DNA from: Meconema thalassinum | Taxonomy: Eukaryota > Arthropoda > Insecta > Orthoptera > Tettigoniidae | Reading direction: 5' to 3' | Length of the DNA stretch: 64,000 nucleotides | Assembly: GCA_946902985.2 (NCBI GenBank) | Contig: OX336388.2 | Location: 296,152,526 to 296,216,525, forward strand | Shown here: piece by piece, positions 1 through 8,910 of the stretch | Position numbering within the stretch: position 1 is the stretch's first letter | Layout: the number at the start of each line of letters is the position of its first letter | Translations under genes and position numbers: made by a program | The notes under the pieces: generated by a model | Told to the model about the DNA's origin: nothing | The model's input: the letters and a program-made list of their open reading frames with translations, nothing else | The model's database searches: none

Positions 1-449
1 CGCCACGGCCCCCTGCTGTGGTATTGAAAACGCGCGCATAGTACATACTTCAACTTGCAATAAGCGCGCAGTTGTTCAGTCACCAGTCTGAGCCTCAGAT
101 GCTAACATGATGAGACAGTTATCATAACATCATCGTATTTTTGTATGTAAAACTCATCTTAAGTACGAGTCAGCTCGGCGGGTACGTGATGCATTTGTTC
201 AGAAATTTCCTGATGAAGTGCCACCTTCACTAGCACAGATTCACGTAACTGTAAATAAGTTTGACACTACTGGCTCAGTGCTCAATAGAAAAACAGAAAA
301 TTAAAAATCAGAAACATTACAGTGGCAGAATTCGCTCGCGTCAGCCAGAATGTGGTTACCAGATACAATGCCTCTATAACCCAGCAACATTTAAAGGTAA
401 TATTTCATACAGGATTGTACACATGCTTAAAGCAGGGGGCCGTGGCGTG
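1..449. mobile_element. Deleted mariner-type DNA transposon with 17-bp inverted ends
   Basis: The window opens with CGCCACGGCCCCCTGCT and the exact reverse complement lies at 433-449, so the ends look like terminal inverted repeats. On the plus strand about 143-303 reads as a helix-turn-helix stretch containing FVQKFPDEVPPSLAQIHVTV and TGSVLNRK, the pattern of the DUF4817-type domain at the start of many insect mariner-like transposases. The catalytic region is missing. The left target-site duplication cannot be checked because the window starts at the inverted repeat. Family assignment is by pattern memory. Confidence 0.5.
143..303 (+). pseudogene. Transposase N-terminal helix-turn-helix remnant (DUF4817-like)
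   Basis: About 53 codons are open without an obvious start codon and end at TAA. The FxxKFP ... TGSVLxRK pattern is that of the DNA-binding domain that precedes a DDE/D catalytic domain in mariner-like transposases of insects. No catalytic motif follows before the right inverted repeat at 433-449, so this is a leftover of an internally deleted element. It is far too short to act as a transposase. Confidence 0.45.
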
Positions 450-554
450 TCACAAGCTCGGCTAAGGGACCGCAGCAGCGAATAACAAAACTGCCGCTTG
501 CCGTACTTACTTTATATGAAAGACCCTGTATACAGGGAGGACCCTCTCTTTAGA

Positions 555-1560
555 ACGGAGCCTCTCAAAGGCAAGGCGCAATGAGTCACCGCCAGATTTA
601 TAGCATACACTGATTACAAGAGCGGCTCGGGAGGCCTCGGATGCTGTCATGGCTTTTATTACATACGCACCTGGCAAGATACCTTAGTTGAGTTAATTAA
701 AACTAATTGTGAACTACTGTAGCCTGTCTTCTATCCCATGAACATGGTTAGGTATAGAACAAAACATCGAATTTCCCTAGTGGGAGCCTATGAAGAAGTC
801 TCTCAGTAAATATGTTCGTAAGTTTCAGCGCTGTGCGATTTTTAGCCTATTTTCATTGTCTGAAAATATAAGCTTATGAGGTCACCTTTTGTCCGTGTGT
901 CTGTGTGTGCGTGTAATGGTACATAACTCTATGGCCTATACATACAACAATCCAAAATGGCGAGCATCCGAAATATTTTGGCAGTTCTCAATAACTACGA
1001 ATCTTTTACAGCAATCAAACTGATATTTTTTATGTTCATATAGGCTTTGAACATAAGTTCACCTATAGGTCTTTCAGTAATCTGGTGAGCACAAATCCAA
1101 CATGGCGGCGGCGCGAAGTAAAACTATTTAAATGGACGTTTCTCGTAATTTAACCATCCGAGTGCAGTGAAACTTTGCACGTTGAATGCTTATACAAATG
1201 TTAATCCGCTGGCATCTAATTTGTTTCAATTGTTTTCATAACCACAAGATGTCAGCTGTGCGAAATTTTAAAATCTCGTTTTTACTTCTTGTGTCCTAAT
1301 CATGCGGTTGAAGTTTGAATACCAAACGTACACAATAATCTTCATGTAATAGTACATAAATAAAAATCCAACCGGCAACCATCTGAAATATTTAGACGGT
1401 TCTCAATATCTACGAATCTATCACAACAATCAAACTGAAATTTTGTATGTTGATAGAGGCAATTAACATGAGTAGGATATAGGCTGTATAGTTCGTCACG
1501 GGACTACTTGTTACTTGTGCGGGAACCTCAAAAAATGGTATCCACATATAATCCGCGTAG
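555..1560. repeat. Repeat V, first copy, split by element L1
   Basis: Sequence at about 560-842 recurs at about 49210-49505 in the same orientation (shared stretches include 'cttttattacatacgca' here against 'catttattacatacgca' there, and 'gataccttagttgag'). In the second copy the text runs straight on to 'acttgtgagggaacctcaa', whereas here that sequence appears only at about 1515-1530. Element L1 therefore sits between the two halves. Confidence 0.6.
843..1520. mobile_element. Element L, copy 1 (unclassified, non-coding)
   Basis: Related copies lie at about 22650-23390 and 55085-56410 in reverse orientation. One end carries a hairpin-like start (GCCTATTTTCATTG ... TGAAAATA) followed by 'cttatgaggtcac' and GT-rich sequence. 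The interior shares phrases such as 'ggcggccaagc', 'atagaatgccg' and 'caatcaaactga' between copies. No coding capacity is visible. The hairpin resembles the left end of element K at 26360. I cannot assign a superfamily. Confidence 0.5.
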
Positions 1561-1700
1561 TCTGAAGGCTCTTGAAAACGAAATAACTCCGCTGATACGA
1601 AATATCAGTGATGATGAATCACAGCGAGTGTACCAAAACGTCCTATGTTGGTGCAAAGTGTGTTAGAAATTGAAGGACAGCGTTTCTAGCAACTATTCTG
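1551..1700 (+). pseudogene. Mariner-type transposase C-terminal remnant
   Basis: Reading from 1551 gives NPRSLKALENEITPLIRNIS followed by DDESQRVYQNV, a TAG stop, then more frame to about 1700. The pattern of a proline-rich start, then LKxxI, then an RVxxN segment is typical of the last 50-60 residues of mariner-like transposases, after the PDLTPxD motif. No catalytic residues are present here. A related non-coding tail recurs at about 51990-52065 ('ctgacattcatgtaagta'). Confidence 0.4.
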
Positions 1701-1734
1701 ACATTCATGTAAGTATAATGGTGATAACTAAATA

Positions 1735-2465
1735 CAGTGGTACTTGGATAATTCGAACTTCAAGGGACATTTAAAAAAATCGAATTATCCAAAAATTCGA
1801 ATTAAACAAAATAAGTTTCAAAAATTACTCAAACTTTAAGATTTAACAACTAACTATATTTTTAGATACTATTAGTATGTACAACAGTACTGGTCACAGT
1901 AAACAACATTTACTGTTTTTATTTACTGTTTGTCAAAAAAGCCCGAGATATTAGATTGATTTCTTGATTGAATTCTCTCACGAGTAATATATGAATCTAC
2001 GTCATATAGTGACTGAAAAGTAGAATCACATACGTTGTGTTGATTCTCAAAATATATTCTGAGTTGTTGGACGTAATTGGATGCTTCTGCCGCACTCGGA
2101 ATCATTCTTTCTCCAAAGAATCACCGTCCTCATCTTCAGTTCCATCACCTGTAGCTTTGTTGGCATTACTGATTACCTCGGTGATTATGTCAACGTCACT
2201 AAGCTCGCCACAAACTGCAACATCTTTATCAAGATCAACAAATTCTTCATACGAGACAGGAACAGTCACAATTTCCTCCCAACCGACAACTGAAATGCAA
2301 TTCTGCGCTCTACCGTTGACGAAAAGAGTTCGAATTAACCGAAGCATATTCGAATTATTCACGTTTTTCTACATTGTTTACATACAAAACGTCAGGGACC
2401 AAGCAAAATATTCCAATTAAAGACGATTTCGAATTATAGAAGTTCGAATTAACCAAGTTCCACTG
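1735..2465 (-). mobile_element. Pogo-like DNA transposon W1, internally deleted
   Basis: Inverted ends CAGTGGTACTTGG (1735) and CCAAGTTCCACTG (ending 2465) are flanked by TA on both sides (1733-1734 and 2466-2467), the target duplication of the Tc1/mariner/pogo group. The ends continue with repeated ATTCGAA motifs. The minus strand retains the C-terminal end of a pogo/Tigger-type transposase (entered separately). The 731-bp length is well below an autonomous element, so this is a deletion derivative. A second member, W2, lies at 35375-36198 with the same ends. Confidence 0.8.
1923..2362 (-). pseudogene. Pogo/Tigger-type transposase C-terminal remnant
   Basis: On the minus strand 2362-2102 encodes an acidic stretch with FVDLDKDVAVCGELSD, and 2105-1923 continues after a one-base frame change at 2102-2105 (TGA overlapping ATG) with a helical segment and the end NISGFFDKQ. 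In pogo/Tigger transposases the region after the DDE domain has the same plan: an acidic linker, a short helical segment and a terminal TDFF/SGFF-type end. The catalytic domain is absent. The frame break shows it is not functional. Confidence 0.55.
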
Positions 2466-2476
2466 TACGTTAAAAC

Positions 2477-2910
2477 GTTGGTTGTTTGGTTGTTTCCTTA
2501 ATTAAGGGGCTGCAACGACGCGGTCATGTAGCCCCGTGTACTTTGGTTGTGTGTAGCATCTGTCTGATAACCGGTATTAATTGTGATGGCTGAATTAGTG
2601 TGTATTATCTGTTTTAATTCAAGTAAGGACTGCAGACGATAATTTCAAGTAGTTCCTACTTTCGCTACCAATTTGGCTACTACTAGATGCCATCGCTGCC
2701 AGCGCCTAGTGACGAACGTTGGAACTTAAGAGCATTAATCAAACCTAACCTAGAAATTTTGTTCCACACAAGTTTAGTTAGTGGAGGGTTCTTTAACATA
2801 CCATAAATCTATGACATGGACCCGTCGGCTTTACTTTCCCTCCGAAGGAAGGCATACTGAGGGATTTTTAACGCTCTTAAAAAATACGACGACTTCGGCC
2901 GGGTTTGAAC
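2477..2910 (-). mobile_element. SINE A, copy A1 (head lost)
   Basis: Minus-strand copy of the commonest SINE in the window, recognisable by 'aaggggctgcaacgacgcgg', the (TTGG)-type tail and 'gactgcagacga'. It breaks off at 2910 just inside the tRNA-like head, where a 5'-truncated family B copy begins. Confidence 0.85.
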
Positions 2911-3415
2911 ATGCCTCCTGCTCAAGGCCCTCAAGGAGGCAGGGTGTTTGTAGCCCCACCACTTCTGGTGCATTCTGGATAGTGCTACACCCTAAAGGGC
3001 TCATGGCTGGTGAGTTCTGGAGTTGGCGACCCCGAGGGCTTCCTGAGCTGAGTCCGGTTTTTCTGCCTTTTTCCACTGACTTTGGGGCGGGCCCCCTTAT
3101 CTTTCCCTTTCTTATCTGCCTTTCATGGCTCTCCTTCCTTCCAAGTCCCTCAATCCTTGAGAGTTGAGGGCATTTCTTATTCTTCTGTCTTTTATTTACC
3201 TTATTCTTCTTTTGTGTTCCATTCCTTCTTCTATATACGTTAGTAGTTAGTTTGTTATTTTTTACATTTCATTATCATCTTCACTATCACCCAGACCATT
3301 AGGGGACAATAACGCACTGTCGACCAAAGTATTATGTGCACTCGAGTTTGAAGGATATTTGTGAAGTAACCAATAGGCCTACATAAAATCCAATAACATC
3401 ATCATTTTCATCGTT

Positions 3416-3419
3416 CTAT
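3416..3419 (+). repeat. 4-bp target duplication CTAT (left) of the gypsy element
   Basis: CTAT precedes the 5' LTR and recurs at 11130-11133 after the 3' LTR. Four base pairs is a usual duplication size for Ty3/gypsy integrases. Confidence 0.85.
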
Positions 3420-3638
3420 TGTTACGGCTGTGAGTTTGTGTCATCGCTCGCCGCATGAGTCACAACTGCCCCCGGGCTGGGCTGTGCCCTGCCTCAGAGT
3501 ATTGCGTACACCTTATGCAACAGGACTACTAGGACAAAGGGATGGTCCAGAATATTCGTGACTCAACCAGTGAAGGAAACCTCGAGAAGCCGTGAACCCT
3601 GGATGGGTCTAGAAGCATTTATTGAGTCACCGGCCTGC

Positions 3639-3646
3639 TATATAAG
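3639..3646 (+). promoter_or_regulatory. TATA box of the 5' LTR
   Basis: TATATAAG followed by GC-rich sequence, in the expected U3 position. The same box is at 10559-10566 in the 3' LTR. Confidence 0.7.
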
Positions 3647-4113
3647 AGCGACCTGCCAAGCAGTGTTGTTGTGTTTTACGAGCTAGTGCGAGCGTTTATC
3701 CTGAGCGACAGAAGTGTGGTGACTTGCGAAACCCCTAGTGAAGCCGTTTCTCTGGACAGCGAGGAAGTGAGAAGCATACAGGGGACTGCCTGTGTTTTGA
3801 GCGAGTGTGATTTCACTGAGCGTCAGAGATATTGTGGTGAAGTGCCGCGCGAGTTACGAAACCCAGTGACATTGTTTCCCAGCTCGTGAACAGCGAAGCA
3901 GCGTGCAGCAGGTTTTCGTAAGTAACTGTAATTTGTGTACATAGGGGAGAGTTGCATGTAGTTCTGTCAAGGCCACCAGACTCATTAGCGAGAAGATTAA
4001 CTGTTGACAAGTGAAAGAGGGCAAGAGCTCTCCATAAGCAAGAGACTTGAGGAAACTGGAGTAAGGTTCCAATTGCTTGTATTTGCTGATGAGTAGTGTA
4101 TCTTTCTGGCCGC

Positions 4114-4119
4114 AATAAA
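4114..4119 (+). promoter_or_regulatory. AATAAA polyadenylation signal of the 5' LTR
   Basis: AATAAA lies about 470 bases after the TATA box. The same signal is at 11031-11036 in the 3' LTR. Confidence 0.6.
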
Positions 4120-4136
4120 ATTAATTATTTCTTTAA

Positions 4137-5138
4137 CCCTCCAAGTGATATGAGTCGTTAATAACGACTCATTTATGCCTTTGTGAAATGATAAAGTCGT
4201 TATTAACGACTCATTTCTTTAGTGCCGTGTTGCTAGGCAACCATTTCATGAATATCATCGAACTTTGCACAAATCGATAGTTCAGTTCATTGACTATTTC
4301 GATCTACCTTGCTGAATTATGTTTTTTTTTTTTTTCTGTCTAAACAAATCTTGGCATCACTCGTTCGAACGCACCACACCCACACCGCGCGACAGCTTCG
4401 CGCAACCTGGCAGTGTTCTATTGTTCTACTTGATTAGTTAGTGCTTCAATCAACTAAAATGTGCGATCCATGTTGTTCTGACGATATTCGCGATATGTCT
4501 TCAGTGATGACAGTGATTTGCCAGGTGACGAAATACCAGAAGCAGTTTCTTTGAGTGGACAATAATTGGAGAAGCATTTTGTAGCGTGCTCATAGTTCTG
4601 TTCCCAATAACATTATTAGCCTACTTTTGAATTTTGCAAAATACGAAAGTAGACTTATGAGATCTACAGGCCCATTGTAAAGGGGAGGAAAAGAAAAACT
4701 CCTGCAAGTGACTCGGACTAAAGAATTATGCCCGAAGAGATGTACATTGTTTTAGTTTTTTGTACATAACTTTTTGTTCTTTAGTTGTATAGTAAATATG
4801 CACTCTTAGTCTTTTGTTGCTAACAAAATGGAAAACAGTTTAGACATTTACCTTTTGTTTCGTTCTTTTGTAGTTTTGAAGCTACTGCAGTATAAAGTTG
4901 AAAAATTGTTTTTCCAAAAGTGAAAATTTGTAATTCATCACCCCCAATAAAATGGAATCAAGATATGTATCCAATATTATTGCATAATCACATACTCTAG
5001 TTTATACTGAACAAAAATATATGTAATATGATATATTTTACTGTCATTTATGTATTTTTATGAATTTTTTAAAAACACTTGTACAAAGACGTTAAAGTCG
5101 CTCATCACTTAACAGGTTTTTAGTTATCACTTGGAGGG
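4137..5138. mobile_element. piggyBac-like non-autonomous element
   Basis: Ends CCCTCCAAGTGATA and TATCACTTGGAGGG are exact inverted repeats starting with CCCT and are flanked by TTAA at 4133-4136 and 5139-5142, the hallmark target of piggyBac transposases. At 1,002 bp with no transposase frame it must be moved in trans. Subterminal repeats carry the palindrome GTCGTTAATAACGAC (about 4153-4210). A piece like the left end of element K (hairpin 'cctactttt...cgaaagtag') lies at about 4617-4672. The 3' LTR of the host element shows the uninterrupted site at 11051-11054. Confidence 0.92.
4617..4672 (+). repeat. Element K left-end fragment inside the piggyBac element
   Basis: Matches the left end of K at 26360: a hairpin of about 30 bases followed by ACTTATGAGATC. 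No second half is found here, so it is a truncated copy or a shared terminal module. Confidence 0.55.
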
Positions 5139-5385
5139 TTAAAGGAACTTCATGTGTTGTGCTTTCTACCCACCGTAATCCAGTTAACAAAAGTGTCACT
5201 AGGGAGTGGCACGTAACAACTGTGTCAGAAGCCGGATTACGAACTCAAGCACTACACCTGATGGTCCTGGTTTCAAAACCCGAGCAGGTCATTTTTCTCT
5301 AATTTTCCTGTGAGTGCATGCCCTTAACAAGACAAACAACTAAAATGGAGGCGCAATTGGCAGCATTGTAGAAAAGTTAAGTGGC

Positions 5386-6723
5386 ATGAAAGCCAAGATG
5401 GAAGACGGCCAGAAGGACCTGAAGGATGACCTGAAGAAGATGGAAGACGGCCAGAAGAAGATGGAGGATGGCCAGAAGAAGTTAGCAGAGGACCTGAAGG
5501 ACGGCCAGAATAAGTTAGCAGAGGACCTAACCGCCAAATTTCTGGATGGCCAGAAAAATCTGGAGGAGTGTCTGCTGACGAAACTAGAGGAGAGCCAAAG
5601 GAAATTAGAACAGGGCCTACGTGAGGAAGTCGCAGCAGTGGAAAAGAAGTTCGACGCCTTACAAGTGGAAGTTGCCGAGCTGCGCCAACGCCCGCTGATG
5701 GGGGTGGAGGAGAAATTCAACGCCTTACAAGTGGAAGTTGCCGAGCTGTGCCAACGCCCGCTGATGGGGGTGGAGGAGAAATTCAACGCCTTACAAATGG
5801 AAGTTGCCGAGCTGCGCCAACGCCCACTGACGGGGGTGGAAGGGAAATTCAACGCTCTACGAGAGGAAGTTGCCGAGCTGCACCAACGCCCGCCCACCGT
5901 TACACCGGGAATATCAGGAACGGAACATAGCAGAGTGACGCCCCCAACCTTCGACGGAAAGGTCCCGTGGAGCACCTACTTACGTCAGTTCGAGGCGGCC
6001 TGTTCCATAAATAACTGGAACAACACAGAAAAGGCTACAGCTCTCATTGTAGCGCTGAGAGGTGACGCCCTTAACGTCCTTCAGGCCATCCCGACTGGAT
6101 CCCAGGACTACGCTTCACTGATCGCCCATATGGAGTCCCGATATGGAGATAGCCATCTTCAGCAGGCCTACCAGATGCAGCTCGGGACCCGGGTACAGAA
6201 GAACGCGGAAACCCTGCAGGAGTTCGAGATGGACATCGCATGCCTCGTAAGGCTCGCCTACCCAACAGCGCCGGCCGACTTTCTGGAACAGATTGCGACG
6301 CAGACCTTCACCGACGGGCTACGGGACTCGGACACTCAACAGGCGCTGCGACTCGCGCGCAATAAGACCCTGGCAGATGCGCTGAGCCACGCACTTGAGT
6401 TCGAGACAGCAAAACAGGCATCTAGAATGCACGCGTGGGTGCGTCAAGTGGACGTCGACGAACCAGTAAAAACCAACGAGACCAAGCCCCTGGCCGACGA
6501 TTTGATGGAGGCGCTAAGCCGTTTCTTCGATAGTCGCGGCACTACCAGCAACGACACAGCCGGAAGACAACCGGAGAGGCGGCCCGGAAAAGGACTACCG
6601 ACCTGCTGGGCCTGCGGTAAGAAAGGCCACCTGAGCAAGGACTGCGGTGATCGCCGCCGCCGAGGGTATCCGACGGGAAATCAGTCGTCTGAAAACCGCG
6701 CGGCCCAGGGAAACGAGTATTAG
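5386..6723 (+). CDS. gag: Ty3/gypsy Gag polyprotein
   Basis: Gag packages the element RNA into cytoplasmic particles. From ATG 5386 there are 445 codons ending at TAG. Residues 1-83 are a charged KMEDGQ-rich coiled coil. Residues 84-170 hold four copies of a 22-residue (66-bp) repeat around KFNALQVEVAEL. Residues 185-350 form the retrotransposon Gag core. A single zinc knuckle (CWACGKKGHLSKDC, CX2CX4HX4C) lies at 6604-6645. An upstream ATG at 5345 runs into TAG at 5369-5371. Loss of one base near 5369 would explain this, because the sequence just before 5386 is open in the gag frame, so the native start was probably 5345. Sequence after the stop stays open in this frame to about 6780. Confidence 0.85.
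   Translation: MKAKMEDGQKDLKDDLKKMEDGQKKMEDGQKKLAEDLKDGQNKLAEDLTAKFLDGQKNLEECLLTKLEESQRKLEQGLREEVAAVEKKFDALQVEVAELRQRPLMGVEEKFNALQVEVAELCQRPLMGVEEKFNALQMEVAELRQRPLTGVEGKFNALREEVAELHQRPPTVTPGISGTEHSRVTPPTFDGKVPWSTYLRQFEAACSINNWNNTEKATALIVALRGDALNVLQAIPTGSQDYASLIAHMESRYGDSHLQQAYQMQLGTRVQKNAETLQEFEMDIACLVRLAYPTAPADFLEQIATQTFTDGLRDSDTQQALRLARNKTLADALSHALEFETAKQASRMHAWVRQVDVDEPVKTNETKPLADDLMEALSRFFDSRGTTSNDTAGRQPERRPGKGLPTCWACGKKGHLSKDCGDRRRRGYPTGNQSSENRAAQGNEY
5635..5895 (+). repeat. Four 66-bp tandem repeats inside gag
   Basis: Four in-frame copies of a 22-codon unit; each contributes three heptads, so copy-number change would lengthen the predicted coiled coil without shifting the frame. Units differ at only a few positions, which points to recent expansion. 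Confidence 0.85.
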
Positions 6724-6746
6724 CCAGCCTTGGGGGGCAAAGGTAG

Positions 6747-7305
6747 GCTTGTGACAGTCGTCAAGCCCCGGCAGTCCAAGTGCGTGTGACGAAGTTACGG
6801 AGGGACAATAGCAGCCTGATGGTCGACGGAGTCGTCAACGGAGTGAGCTGGCCCATGCTGATCGACACGGGAGCGTCGAGGACCATCGTCAATCCCACCG
6901 TGATCCCGAAGTGGAGAGTGCAACCCACACAAAGGAACCTCCAGCTAATAACCGCGACCGGAGAGACCGCACCAGTACATGGCAAAGCATCACTGGAGCT
7001 CGTCATTGGTCGACGGGCGGTGAAGCATCCAGTGCTTGTGGCTGACGTATCAAACCAAGTGATCATCGGACTGGACTTCCTGGACCAGAACAACATCATC
7101 TTGGACCTGAGTACCAACACTCTGCACTTCGGAGGTGAGGAACTTGCTTTGCAACCAGCACACGAGGCCGTCACCGCACGACGAGTAAGGCTGAGAGAGG
7201 ACGTCATCGTTCCCGCCAGGACGGAGGTCAGCGCCGCCGTAATTGTCGACGGAACTGCTGAGGGAGTGGTGGCTGTCATCGAGCCAAAATATGAGGACAT
7301 CCAGA
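6747..7305 (+). pseudogene. pol: pol: aspartic protease region
   Basis: The retropepsin that would cut Gag-Pol. The active-site triad is visible as LIDTGASRTIV (Asp codon at 6864) and the second conserved motif as VIIGLDFLDQNNIILDL (about 7062-7110). The frame is open from 6747, lies in a different frame from gag, and does not overlap it. Near 7300 the homology moves to another frame, a lesion that separates protease from reverse transcriptase. The position between two enzyme domains is not where gypsy elements use programmed frameshifting, so I read it as damage. Confidence 0.85.
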
Positions 7306-8330
7306 CAAGGATTGCTAGTTGCCAAGACGCTCATCAACACGACGTCTCGGCCGTACGTCCGCCTGTCCAACCTGAACGACTACGACATTACGGTTCACCG
7401 GGACACCAACCTAGGAGTCTGCGAGCCCGTTACCTGGATTGCCCGCATCACAGATACGACGGACGGACACCTGCAGACGGACAACCGAAGAAGACGCGCA
7501 CTGCCAGAAGAACTACAGAAGCTGTACCAAGGATCCCAGGACCATTTAGGCGAGGAACAATCACGCCAACTTCAGGACCTGCTACGCGAATTCCAGGACG
7601 TCTTCTCCGTGAGGAGCAAAGACTTCGGCAGGACAAGCTTGGTCCAGCACAGAATCGACGTTGGGGACAGCGCACCGATTAGGGCCCCATTCCGACGTGT
7701 CCCGCTCGCCAAGCAAGCCGAAGTCGACCGGATGGTAGAAGAGATGAAGGAGCAAGGGGTGATCGAGCCATCACATAGTCCTTGGAGTTCTCCGGTCGTG
7801 CTTGTGAAGAAGAAGAACGGTTCCACCAGGTTCTGCGTGGACTACAGGCGGGTGAACGACGTGACGAAGAAGGACAGCTACCCTCTACCCCAGATCGACG
7901 ACACGCTGGACACCATATCAGGGTCAAGATGGTTCTCCACCTTGGATTTGAAGAGTGGCTACTGGCAGGTGGAGGTCCACCCTAAGGACCGCGAGAAAAC
8001 GGCGTTCTCTGTGGGCAGCGGGCTCTGGCAGTTCACCGTCATGCCATTCGGTCTGTGCAACGCCCCTGCGACCTTCGAAAGGCTAATGGAGTCCAATCTG
8101 AGGGGATTACACTGGAAGACCAGCCTGGTCTACCTAGACGACGTCATCGTTCTGGGGAGAAGCTTCGAGGAGCACTACAGCAACCTGAAGGAGATCTTGA
8201 AGAAGCTACGGGCTGCCCAGCTGAAGTAGAGCCCCAAGAAGTGTCAGCTCTTCCAGAAGCAGGTCCAGTACCTTGGGCATATCGTCTCCGAGGAGGGGGT
8301 GCGCACCGACCCAGAGAAGACCGCAGCTGT
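7300..8330 (+). pseudogene. pol: pol: reverse transcriptase region
   Basis: The enzyme copies element RNA into DNA. Motifs appear in order: VLVKKKNGSTRFCVDYRRVN, YPLPQIDDTL, FSTLDLKSGYWQ, MPFGLCNAPATF, then the catalytic YLDD at 8131-8142. All catalytic aspartates are kept. A single in-frame TAG at 8227-8229 ends translation about 30 codons after YLDD, within the thumb/connection region. The frame continues uninterrupted beyond it, so this is a point mutation rather than a gene end. Confidence 0.92.
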
Positions 8331-8910
8331 GAGGGAGTGGCCAGTTCCGAAGAACAAGTCCCAACTACGAAGCTTCCTGGGACTCTGCACTTATTACCGT
8401 CGCTTCGTGAAAGGATTCGCCGACATCCCCAAACCTTTACATCGACTGACTGAGAAGGACCAATTCTTCACGTGGACAGCAGAATGCCACAGTGCCTTCG
8501 AACAACTCAAGCAGGCTCTGTGCACCGCGCCTATTCTGGCCTACCCCAGACCTGGAACAAGGTTCATCGTCGATACCGATGCCAGCGACTTTGGCATAGG
8601 GGGAATCCTGTCGCAAGTAGTGGACGGCGAGGAGAGAGTAGTGGCCTACTTCAGCAAGGCCTTGTCAAAGCCAGAAAGGAACTACTGCGTCACCAGGAAG
8701 GAGCTGCTCGCCATCGTGAAGACCATTGAACATTTCCACAAGTACCTGTACGGCAAGAATTTCTCATCAGGACCGACCATGCATCCCTGCGGTGGCTCCT
8801 GAACTTCAAGCAGCCCGAGGGTCAACTCGCGCGGTGGCTAGAGAGACTTCAACAGTACAACTTTGAGATTCAGCACAGGAAAGGCCAACTGCATTCTAAC
8901 GCCGACGCCC
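8331..8910 (+). pseudogene. pol: pol: RNase H region with a frame break
   Basis: RNase H degrades the RNA strand during reverse transcription. The first aspartate motif FIVDTDASDFGIGG (about 8560-8605), the glutamate in CVTRKELLAIV (about 8685-8720) and the next motif RTDHASLRWLL are present. The last lies in another frame: the reading frame changes at about 8760. The domain is recognisable but split, so no intact enzyme can be made from this copy. Confidence 0.85.

Larger units (their letters stand above)
3420..5218 (+). repeat. 5' LTR, interrupted by a piggyBac-like element
   Basis: 793 bp of LTR once the insertion at 4137-5138 and one TTAA copy are discounted. It contains a TATATAAG box (3639-3646) and AATAAA (4114-4119). 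Compared with the 3' LTR it has about 12 substitutions and three additional bases near 3665. Confidence 0.95.

Noticed and set aside
2781..3167. 128-codon plus-strand frame
   Set aside because: It spans the junction of SINE A1 and B1; repeats of B show that the frame is not preserved.
3671..4115. Short frames on both strands repeated at 10588-11032
   Set aside because: They lie in the LTR and are repeated only because the LTR is; no coding signal.
5340..5975. 211-codon minus-strand frame
   Set aside because: Antisense shadow of the gag coiled-coil repeats.
6700..6800. Programmed frameshift or readthrough between gag and pol
   Set aside because: Gag ends at 6723 and the protease frame opens only at 6747, so there is no overlap and no slippery site is visible; mutation is the simpler reading, though readthrough of TAG 6721 cannot be excluded.
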